Part shown: one piece after another, positions 16,458-23,444 of the stretch
Numbering within the stretch: position 1 is the first letter of the stretch
Layout of the letters: each line of letters starts with the position of its first letter
Origin: Phycisphaerae bacterium
GTDB taxonomy: Bacteria; Planctomycetota; Phycisphaerae; Sedimentisphaerales; Anaerobacaceae
Assembly (NCBI GenBank): GCA_030619925.1
Contig: JAUXAL010000035.1
Span: forward strand, 1 to 40,321
Length of the DNA: 40,321 nucleotides
Direction: 5' to 3'
Notes under the pieces: generated by a model
What the model was told of the DNA's origin: nothing
The model's database searches: none
What the model saw: only the letters and a program-made list of their open reading frames with translations
Made by a program: the position numbers and the translations under genes

Positions 16458-17193
16458 AATAACATTCCCTCCTGAATTTCTGAGTAGACGGACGTGTGGC
16501 GCCATAAGTTGGTTTATTGGAAATTATGAAGTCTCCGCCATAGCCGGTTATAAAATATGTTAAATGTATAGTGGGTGCTATCAGTTTTAAATCTACTTCA
16601 TAACTCTCAAACATGCTAAAGTCCGAAGATTTAACAAAGAAACAATTAGTATCGGTCATTGCAACTAGACGGTATCCTTTTTTTCTCTCCGCCAGTTTAA
16701 CTAATGAAAGAGCTGAACAGCCAAAATAGTTTCCTTTTTCAGCTATGAGGTCCATATGAACAGGTATAGTAGGGTTATACTCGCAAGCGATTACCTTAGG
16801 CCTCAATTCTGTTAAGCTCTCAAAAATATAGTAATCATCCCCATCTATATCTATAGATAAGAAATCTATATCATCGGACACTCCTTCCCGCCTTAGGATA
16901 TTTTCAATAGTATTATGTCCCTTATAACTTATGAATGCTTTAATGCAACGAACGTCATACCCTTTGACATTTTCTACCAAGGATAAATATTTCTCATCAT
17001 CAGGTTCAATGAGAATTGCTTCCCATCCTTTAGTCCATAGGTTTGCAGTATTTGATAGATGGAAGCCATCCCAAGCACCAAACTCAATACATATTTTAGA
17101 TGAGGTACCGATAATCTTGAATATTTGCTCGATTATGCCATCCTCTCCAAACTGAGAGTAAACATTGTAACGATAATCAGAAAGTCTTTTCAT
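16453..17193 (-). CDS. FkbM-like SAM-dependent methyltransferase, probably acquired
   Basis: This 246-residue protein has a Rossmann methyltransferase look: a SAM-binding glycine-rich segment CIEFGAWDGFHLSNT near residue 36, an acidic turn LIEPDD near 61, and FLSIDIDGDDYYIFESL near 114, the D-x-D-G region of FkbM-type O-methyltransferases. The gene is visibly richer in A and T than its neighbours, suggesting horizontal acquisition. AAGGGG lies 8 nt before the ATG. It sits 64 bp downstream of fliS on the same strand, so methylation of a flagellin glycan or surface sugar is plausible but inferred. Its last residues (ECYC) and stop lie at or in a MITE-like arm, so the C-terminus may be altered. 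Confidence 0.65.
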   Translation of the reverse strand: MKRLSDYRYNVYSQFGEDGIIEQIFKIIGTSSKICIEFGAWDGFHLSNTANLWTKGWEAILIEPDDEKYLSLVENVKGYDVRCIKAFISYKGHNTIENILRREGVSDDIDFLSIDIDGDDYYIFESLTELRPKVIACEYNPTIPVHMDLIAEKGNYFGCSALSLVKLAERKKGYRLVAMTDTNCFFVKSSDFSMFESYEVDLKLIAPTIHLTYFITGYGGDFIISNKPTYGATRPSTQKFRRECYC

Positions 17194-17257
17194 ATTGATT
17201 TCCCCTTATTTTCATTGTGTGTTAAAGTTAACTCTATGATACCTCCAGGCAAATTGA

Positions 17258-17617
17258 TTAGCCGGCGATAGCTTTCCAGCTTTGGTTTAGTTCTTCCATT
17301 AGTTTTATTACCTCACGAATTATTTGAGGGTCACGTTTTATATTAGCCTCGGAGAGGCGTCTATCCATAAAACAATAGAGCTTGCGAAGGTTAGTGGCTA
17401 TTTCGCCGCCGGCGTCCATGTCCAAAACCACATTGAGCTCATTGATTATGTCCTGGGCTTTGTTTATGTATTGACCCTTTGCCTCGTGGTTGCCCGCCTC
17501 TATTTCCTTGATTGCCAGCTTCATAAATTTGATTGCGCCTTCGTAAAGCAGGACAATGAGACGGCCTTTGCTCTGTGTGGTAACTGAGCCATCCTGATAT
17601 GCTGCGATTCCCTTCAT
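17258..17617 (-). CDS. fliS: Flagellin export chaperone FliS
   Basis: This 119-residue, mostly helical protein has the FliS pattern: an N-terminal AYQDGSV, the long helix GRLIVLLYEGAIKFMKLAIKEIE, the KAQDIINELNVVLD segment, and LRKLYCFMDRRLSEANIKRD. FliS binds the C-terminus of unpolymerised flagellin in the cytoplasm and delivers it to the export gate. CGGAG lies 7 nt before the ATG. It follows fliC on the same strand after a 184-bp gap with a strong hairpin and a heptamer array, so it may be transcribed by read-through from the fliC sigma-28 promoter. Length is normal for the family. Confidence 0.92.
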   Translation of the reverse strand: MKGIAAYQDGSVTTQSKGRLIVLLYEGAIKFMKLAIKEIEAGNHEAKGQYINKAQDIINELNVVLDMDAGGEIATNLRKLYCFMDRRLSEANIKRDPQIIREVIKLMEELNQSWKAIAG

Positions 17618-17637
17618 GGTATTGCTCCGTTGATTCT

Positions 17638-17708
17638 CGTATTGCGTATATCGTATATCGTATTGCGTTTTTGTTTTGCGCGATACACATCACGCAATAC
17701 GCACGACG
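17638..17708. repeat. Heptamer tandem repeat site A with inverted partner
   Basis: CGTATTG, CGTATAT, CGTATAT and CGTATTG follow one another from 17638 with an exact 7-bp period. From 17679 to 17708 the opposite strand reads CGTCGTG, CGTATTG, CGTGATG, again in period 7. The two arrays pair over about two thirds of their positions. The site lies between fliS and fliC. Confidence 0.8.
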
Positions 17709-17730
17709 AATTAGCTGGCATTTTAACTTA

Positions 17731-17772
17731 CGGGGAGATGACCCAAGGGTTCCTGTCCCGGTCATCTCCCCG
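17731..17772 (-). terminator. Strong hairpin downstream of fliC
   Basis: CGGGGAGATGACC (17731-17743) pairs perfectly over 13 bp with GGTCATCTCCCCG (17760-17772) around a 16-nt loop, 29 bp past the flagellin stop codon. The T-tract that should follow on the minus strand is weak, so this may be a terminator, an attenuator before fliS, or an mRNA 3'-end stabiliser. Confidence 0.6.
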
Positions 17773-17801
17773 CTGGTCATTCAAATATTTGAGTGCTGCT
17801 G

Positions 17802-19025
17802 CTATCTCAGTAGAGTCAATGCCATTTGTGGCATGGCATTCGCCTGTGCCAACATCGCGACACCGGCTTGTGCCAGCACTTGCGTTCTGGTCATCTCTGC
17901 CATTTCGGTGGCAACGTCAACATCGGAAATTCGGGACTCTGATGTCAGCAGGTTCTCGGCCTGGACGTTCAAGACCGATTCGGCAACCTCCAGACGGTTC
18001 ATCCAGTACCCGAGCTTCGCACGGTAGGTGTCCTTGACCGTAATAGCGGCATCGATGGTCGTCAATGCGGCCACTGCACCGGTGGCCGACGTCAGGTCGT
18101 TGCCCACGCCGCCGCTTGCACCGTCTACGCTCTCAGTGAAGTCGGCGGTGCTATTCAATACAGCAATGCTATCGCCCCCGGTGTCGTGAACTTCAAAGTC
18201 ATACGAACCGGCAGTTCTGGCCTGGAGCTGCAGAGTGTACCTGCCGCCCATTTCCGAAGAGTAAAGAGTAGATGCAGCCGTATACGCTGTGCCCGTCTGA
18301 CTCGTCACCTCAGCGTTGATTTTAGTAACCAGTGCGTTCAGGCTTATGCCGGTGCCCGTGTAGTTGGTAAGGTCAATGCCAATCGTTGTCGCATTAGTAT
18401 CACCGAAACGGTAAACGAACATGTCGGTGGTGCCCCCCACGATCTCGGTGTCCAAAATGTAAATCTCACTGGCCGATGTAACGCTTCTCATGTGGACGTG
18501 CGTTTCCGTTGTCTCCAACGTGGTACCGACGGTCAGCGAGGCAGCATCCATTTTCTCCGGAGTGATATTAATATAGCCACTGCCGACGTGGATGCCGACG
18601 CCAACGGTTGAGTTGAGCAAGAAGTTGTCATTAAAGTCGGTACTCTCGGCAATCCGGGTGATCTCTTCCTGCAACTCGACATACTCATTGTGCATAATTT
18701 GCCGCTGGTCTGAAGAGTATGACCCGGTGGAGGCTTGCTCGGCCAGCTCCCTCATACGAACAAGGATGCTGTCAACCTCGCCCATTGCGCCTTCGGCCGT
18801 CTGAATCATGCTGATGCCGTCGGCGGCGTTTCGCCCTGCCTGCCGGAGCACAGCAATGTCGGCGCGAAGCAGCTCTCGAACGGCCAGGCCGGCTGCGTCG
18901 TCCTTTGCACTGTTAATGCGCAAGCCTGACGACAGCCTTTCGACCGATCTGGCCAGGGCGTTGTAGCTTTTGCCCAAGTGCCTTGCGGCGTTTGCTGCCA
19001 TAATGTTGTTCTTAATTGCTAACAT
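17802..19025 (-). CDS. fliC: Flagellin
   Basis: This 407-residue flagellin has both conserved D0/D1 ends. The N-terminus includes RHLGKSYNALARSVERLSSGLRI-type sequence, the DDAAGLAV segment and the ISMIQTAEGAM helix. The C-terminus includes ISDVDVATEMAEMTRTQVLAQAGVAML. The variable centre (about residues 140-300) is rich in Thr, Ser and Gly and could be a glycosylation target. Flagellin is exported by the flagellar type III system and polymerises into the filament. AAGGAG lies 9 nt before the ATG, and a near-perfect sigma-28 promoter lies about 125 bp upstream. Glycosyltransferase genes follow on the far side of its promoter. Confidence 0.97.
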   Translation of the reverse strand: MLAIKNNIMAANAARHLGKSYNALARSVERLSSGLRINSAKDDAAGLAVRELLRADIAVLRQAGRNAADGISMIQTAEGAMGEVDSILVRMRELAEQASTGSYSSDQRQIMHNEYVELQEEITRIAESTDFNDNFLLNSTVGVGIHVGSGYINITPEKMDAASLTVGTTLETTETHVHMRSVTSASEIYILDTEIVGGTTDMFVYRFGDTNATTIGIDLTNYTGTGISLNALVTKINAEVTSQTGTAYTAASTLYSSEMGGRYTLQLQARTAGSYDFEVHDTGGDSIAVLNSTADFTESVDGASGGVGNDLTSATGAVAALTTIDAAITVKDTYRAKLGYWMNRLEVAESVLNVQAENLLTSESRISDVDVATEMAEMTRTQVLAQAGVAMLAQANAMPQMALTLLR

Positions 19026-19148
19026 ACTTTTTACTCCTTAAAAAACAAACGTTCATTTTTTCGAGGTCTAACATACCCCCTGTTAACATTATTTAACCTC
19101 ATTTAACCTCTAACCATTATGTCCTGAAGATTAAGCTTCCACTGGCCA

Positions 19149-19175
19149 TTATCGGCAAGGAGGAAAGGAACTTTA
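19149..19175 (-). promoter_or_regulatory. Sigma-28 (FliA) promoter of fliC
   Basis: On the minus strand TAAAGTTC is separated by exactly 11 bp from GCCGATAA. The sigma-28 consensus is TAAAGTTT-N11-GCCGATAA, so only one position differs. The position, about 125 bp upstream of the flagellin start, implies a long untranslated leader. This predicts late-class expression under FliA and FlgM control. Confidence 0.9.
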
Positions 19176-19440
19176 GGTATTTGTTAATGGAAAGTGACTA
19201 CAAAATCGTAAGACCGGTAATCTCAATGAATCGGGGTTAATATTGGAAACAGGCCGGTAAAAACAGCGCAAAAAAAGGAAAAAGTTCGCTAAGTTATCGG
19301 TCTTTCCGACGGGAATTTGCAGATTGATGGTCCGAGTCTCCGGAAAATACCCTTATCTACAAAAAAAGGCTTTATAACAAAAGAATAATTCTTGCTCAAA
19401 TTACTCTAAGCAAGTATAGTTCAAGGTAATGGTGCACGCT

Positions 19441-19496
19441 GGTAACTGGTAACTGGTAAATGGTAAATGGTAACTGGTAACGAATCACCAATTACC
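19441..19496. repeat. Heptamer tandem repeat site B
   Basis: Six units with exact 7-bp period run from 19441 to 19482: GGTAACT twice, GGTAAAT twice, GGTAACT, GGTAACG. They are followed by AATCACC and AATTACC (19483-19496), whose complements GGTGATT and GGTAATT are again related heptamers, so an inverted pair can form. The array ends 19 bp before the GT4 start codon. Confidence 0.85.
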
Positions 19497-19515
19497 AATA
19501 TAGTCCAGGCAATAT

Positions 19516-20544
19516 ATGCAGAAACAACAAGCACAAACTCACAAAAAGACGCTGCTCGTATTTAACTGTCACGAGGCATGGGTGTATCAACTGAGGGTAT
19601 TGGGCTATAACCTCGATATAATCACAGGGCTTGAAGGCAGATATAAAGAAAACTGGGATGAGCAGATGCGTCCCGTGCCCGCTGATTCCCGGTTAGTCAG
19701 CTTATCGCAAGCACATAGCACGAAAATACCATATTACTGTATCATAGCATATAACATAACCGATTTGCTGGATGTTAAGCATCTATCCGGGCCTCGGCTT
19801 ATAGTTATTCACTCTACACTTGAGAGACGAGTGGTGGAAGAAAAATCAAATATTGCACCGGAAAAGATGAGAGCGGCGTTGCACAAATACCTTCAATTAA
19901 TCGGTGGGCATGCGGTGGCTGTCTCTGCGCTGAAGGGTAAATCGTGGGGGATTACTGACGATATTGTGCCCTTTGGAGTTGACGCGGATGATTACTTGCC
20001 ATATTCCGGGGAGAAATGCAGCGGTCTTCGGATCTGCAATTTTGTTGAGAACCGCTGGAAGATTTTTTTATGGGACTTTTATGAAACGGCATTTAACGGC
20101 ATCCCGGTGCAGCTCGTCGGGCACGATCCGAATATTCCGGAAGCCAAAGCTGCCCAGAGCTGGGAGCAGCTAAAGAAGATATTGCAGTCTCATCGGTTCT
20201 ATATACATACTGCAGACCAGAGATACGAAGACGGATACAATATGGCCACGCTGGAGGCAATGGCTGCCGGGCTGCCGGTTTTAGGTAATCGGCACTTCAA
20301 CTCACCTGTTGAACACGGCGTAAGCGGGTTTCTGAGCGACGATGCCGGAGAATTGGCGAAATACGCCCGGATGTTGCTGGCGGATAGAGATTTGGCGGTC
20401 AGCATGGGGCAGGAAGCTCGCAAAGCTGTTATTGAGCGTTTCTCTATGGACAAACTCAAAAAAGCCTTTCTGCAATCTATCGAAACGGCCCGGGTTAAAT
20501 ATCAAAGCCCAGTGGATACGATTCCGGCTTCTCAGCAGAGCTGA
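19516..20544 (+). CDS. GT4-family glycosyltransferase, probably for flagellin
   Basis: This 342-residue protein has GT-B-fold features of family GT4. A C-terminal nucleotide-sugar-binding segment has DGYNMATLEAMAAGLPVLG (D-x7-E in place of the usual E-x7-E) followed by VEHGVSGFL. A basic, aspartate-rich mid region IVPFGVDADDY resembles the linker between domains. It lacks a signal peptide and should act in the cytoplasm. Its position between fliC and fliK, opposite the GT41-like gene, suggests flagellin or surface glycosylation, which is an inference. AGG lies 6-8 nt before the ATG. The last 50 bp overlap the end of the convergent GT41-like gene. Confidence 0.8.
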   Translation: MQKQQAQTHKKTLLVFNCHEAWVYQLRVLGYNLDIITGLEGRYKENWDEQMRPVPADSRLVSLSQAHSTKIPYYCIIAYNITDLLDVKHLSGPRLIVIHSTLERRVVEEKSNIAPEKMRAALHKYLQLIGGHAVAVSALKGKSWGITDDIVPFGVDADDYLPYSGEKCSGLRICNFVENRWKIFLWDFYETAFNGIPVQLVGHDPNIPEAKAAQSWEQLKKILQSHRFYIHTADQRYEDGYNMATLEAMAAGLPVLGNRHFNSPVEHGVSGFLSDDAGELAKYARMLLADRDLAVSMGQEARKAVIERFSMDKLKKAFLQSIETARVKYQSPVDTIPASQQS

Positions 20545-23350
20545 CTGCCGCTGTATCTATTGAAATCGTCGGGTGATGTATAAAGGGTTTGGCTTCTTCG
20601 ATATCTGGATAATTGAGCAGTTTCAACGCCTGCCGGTAGTCGTCGCTTTGGCGGAATCTTTGCAGAAGCTCCGGCGAGACCGAAGGCCGCCGATGCGGTT
20701 GAATCTGCCCGGGTTTTGAGCCGCAGGATTGTCTTTCTGTATCGCCGGTGATGCGGTCGTAATCGTGCCATTTTTGCAAAAAGTCTTCATCAAATTCAAG
20801 CCGCAGCTTTTCACAAATAATTTTCATCTGCCAGAGAGGCTGGGCAGTAAAGTCTTCGTAACGGACAAACCCAATCCTAACGCTGTGTTCGGCAAACCTC
20901 AGGTATCCCCGCAGGAACATTTCAAGGGTTAATTTTCCCTGCATAAGCGCCAGCTTGCTCAAACTAAGCCACTGGTCCACGGGATGTCGTACGAGAGCGA
21001 CCTGTATGACGTCGAAAGCTGGTGCAAGTACTTCGGCCAACAGCATTCGATAGCTTGGGTGCTTGAGGAAGGGCACGGCCATAAAGTCAAGATGTCCCCA
21101 GTCGCGAATTACGAGGCTCCGGCCGGTCTCGGCGCAGGGGGTCTCAATGAGGCCGATAGCATCGACGAAATCGACGTTTTTCCTCGCGTTGAGGGTGCGG
21201 ATATCCTCCGTGGTCAGAAGATTGTGCCAGTCGTGGGCCTGCATTACGGGATTGAAGTATGCGGTGCCGAGTGGATGAATTTCGCTCAAAAGCACTATGT
21301 TGTTCATACAGCCCAGGCACTTGCAGACCACGGTTCCCCCAGCTTGGGCAAGGTTGTGAAAGATACGGATGGGGGGCTTTTCTAATGAGTCTCTCGGTGT
21401 CTTGTGCTCCAACTGTTTAGGCGCCGGCTCAATAGAGCTTACAGAACGGATTTCTGCGTCGGCACCGCAGCTTTGGTCATCCGAGGTAACTTGTTCAGCA
21501 GTGACCTCGGCACTGCGGCCCCGACACCATCGGTGCCACATTTCTCGATAGGCGGCTTCCACATTTTTGACGAATCTATTTGTATTGCACAACGAAGCGC
21601 CGGCTATTGTTTTTCGCATTAAAGAGCGCATTTCTACAAGGTTCTGTCGTTTTGCTGCAAGGGCAGTGGTTCTGGTGACATACTCTTGAGGCGTCGAGGC
21701 CGCCAGGAACGCCATACCAAAACGGGTCAATATGGTCAACCCGACTCTGGACATGTGATGTTGCCCGACCAGCGAGATTACAGGTACGCCCATCCATAAT
21801 GCCTCGAAAGTTGTTGTCGTACCATTGTAAGGATAGGTATCCAGGGCAATGTCAATTTGGCCGTATAATTTCAAGTGCTCGACGCGATGTTTTGGGCCGT
21901 GGATATCTACCCGGTCTGTATGGATTCCAAGTTGCTCGAACTTGTGTAGGTAATGGTCCCTTAGCGGCTCGTCCTGGCCACCTCTGAACTTCAGCAGAAA
22001 ACGCGAACCGTCATTGGCCTTGAGAACTTCGGCCCAGAGTGATATAATAAGTGGGTTTATCTTACAGTTATTGTTAAATGAGCCAAAGGTAATATAACCA
22101 TTTTTAAGGGCGGGCAGAGGCGCAACCGGTGGAGCATAATCAACAGGTTTGTAGCAGAGAAAGCCATCCGGCAGATAGACCAATTCCTCAGTGTAAAATT
22201 GTTGTGATTCGGGGGGGTCGGCCAATTCGTCGGTCAAACGATAATCGACCTGCTCCATTCCGGTTGTATCGGGATATCCGAGGTAGGTAACCTGGATTGG
22301 AGCCGGCTTGTGTGCCAGCACAGGCAGACGATTATTGCCCGTGTGGCCGGCAAGGTCCACCAAAATATCGACTTTGTCCTTTTCGATCATTTCGATGACC
22401 GCTTTGTCGCTGACTCCGTAGATGTTTTGGAAGTGATCGAATTTGAACTTCAGGCGTTCAGTAACCTCGTCAGGCCGCTCGACGCTGCTATATCCATAAG
22501 TTTCCACCGCTTGATGATTTTGTTCCTCCAGAAGTATCTCAAAAAAATACGCGACCGAGTGCTTACGAAAATCGGGTGAGATGTAACCAATTCGAAGCCG
22601 GCGGTCAGGGTCTGGGACATTGTCGTGAGATGTTCTGGCCAAAGTTGTCGGCCCTTGTATCCGGGCCCATCGCTTGTGCTCGTCAAAGAACGATTGGCGG
22701 TCCGGGTCTGACAGATAATGCATAAAAAGCAAGAAGTTGGAATGGACTACCGGGTTGCCGGGTGCCTTTTCGACCGCTTTTCGCAATATCTCGATGCCTT
22801 GTTGTGCTTCACCCATCCGTGCCATGTGCATGCCACAGTTATTCAGCACCACACCGTTATCAGGATTGGCCTCCAAAGCTTTTCTGCGATATTCCATTTC
22901 TTCGGTTCTTCGTCCCAGCTTCTCCTTGATATTTGCCAGTTCGTTGTACACTGTCCAATGTGGTTTTCGCCTCAAAATATTCATGTACCATTCTTCGGCC
23001 TTATCGAGCCGTCCGATACCGACTAAGGTCATCGCAAGTATATACATAACCGCCATTTGGGATGGGTCCTTCTCCACCATTTGTCGAACAATTTCGATAT
23101 TGTCATCATTGATAAGGTCCCTGGCTTCATCGGTCCGTCCAGCTTGAATGGCTTGCCTTGCCCTAATGAGAAATTCCGGCAGGTTGTCTTCTGAGGTGGT
23201 AACTCGCATCCGACCGTCTTTCAAAACGGTAAATTGTATTTCGTCATTCTCACAGGAGGTTCTCCTGGGACCGGACGGCTTTCTCATCATTTGTTTCTTC
23301 TTTCTCTTCTTTTGGCGGTGCGAACGCTTTAGTTTTCTGTTTTGACTCAT
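20495..23350 (-). CDS. TPR - GT41 (OGT/SPINDLY) - sulfotransferase-like fusion protein
   Basis: This 951-residue protein has three parts. After a very basic N-terminus (residues 1-30) come TPR-like helices (about 95-210). The GT41 catalytic region (about 251-610) follows, with RIGYISPDFRKHSVAYF, VDLAGHTGNNRLPVLAHKPAP, FGSFNNNCKINP and DTYPYNGTTTTFEALWMGVPV, typical of bacterial O-GlcNAc-transferase relatives. After a linker, residues 661-900 resemble sulfotransferases: a 5'-phosphosulfate-loop-like start IRIFHNLAQAGGTVVCKCLG and a 3'-phosphate-binding VRHPVDQWLSLSK. Proteins of this type modify Ser/Thr with sugar; the sulfotransferase-like part could add sulfate. Given fliC nearby, flagellin is the obvious candidate target. 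GAAAGG precedes the ATG. Confidence 0.85.
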   Translation of the reverse strand: MSQNRKLKRSHRQKKRKKKQMMRKPSGPRRTSCENDEIQFTVLKDGRMRVTTSEDNLPEFLIRARQAIQAGRTDEARDLINDDNIEIVRQMVEKDPSQMAVMYILAMTLVGIGRLDKAEEWYMNILRRKPHWTVYNELANIKEKLGRRTEEMEYRRKALEANPDNGVVLNNCGMHMARMGEAQQGIEILRKAVEKAPGNPVVHSNFLLFMHYLSDPDRQSFFDEHKRWARIQGPTTLARTSHDNVPDPDRRLRIGYISPDFRKHSVAYFFEILLEEQNHQAVETYGYSSVERPDEVTERLKFKFDHFQNIYGVSDKAVIEMIEKDKVDILVDLAGHTGNNRLPVLAHKPAPIQVTYLGYPDTTGMEQVDYRLTDELADPPESQQFYTEELVYLPDGFLCYKPVDYAPPVAPLPALKNGYITFGSFNNNCKINPLIISLWAEVLKANDGSRFLLKFRGGQDEPLRDHYLHKFEQLGIHTDRVDIHGPKHRVEHLKLYGQIDIALDTYPYNGTTTTFEALWMGVPVISLVGQHHMSRVGLTILTRFGMAFLAASTPQEYVTRTTALAAKRQNLVEMRSLMRKTIAGASLCNTNRFVKNVEAAYREMWHRWCRGRSAEVTAEQVTSDDQSCGADAEIRSVSSIEPAPKQLEHKTPRDSLEKPPIRIFHNLAQAGGTVVCKCLGCMNNIVLLSEIHPLGTAYFNPVMQAHDWHNLLTTEDIRTLNARKNVDFVDAIGLIETPCAETGRSLVIRDWGHLDFMAVPFLKHPSYRMLLAEVLAPAFDVIQVALVRHPVDQWLSLSKLALMQGKLTLEMFLRGYLRFAEHSVRIGFVRYEDFTAQPLWQMKIICEKLRLEFDEDFLQKWHDYDRITGDTERQSCGSKPGQIQPHRRPSVSPELLQRFRQSDDYRQALKLLNYPDIEEAKPFIHHPTISIDTAAVSSAEKPESYPLGFDI

Positions 23351-23444
23351 CTGAACCTTTCTTGCAAAAAAGTCGGCTCAATCAAAATCTCTGTCCATCC
23401 GGTAAAAAGTCGCTCGTGATAGACGAAGAGATTTTTGGATCTGT

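Larger units (their letters stand above)
19026..19515. other. Intergenic region between fliC and the GT4 gene
   Basis: This 490-bp AT-rich region holds the fliC sigma-28 promoter, a heptamer array next to the GT4 start and a short inverted repeat CTTGCT/AGCAAG (19391-19411). A second TTATCGG box on the plus strand near 19294 has no good partner box. No gene is recognised. Confidence 0.5.

Noticed and set aside
16278-16505. 75-codon minus-strand gene
   Set aside because: It lies mainly inside the inverted-repeat element, overlaps the FkbM-like gene end in another frame, and has no recognisable content.
19286-19320. Second sigma-28 promoter upstream of fliC
   Set aside because: The ACCGATAA-like -10 box has no good TAAAGT box at 11 bp.
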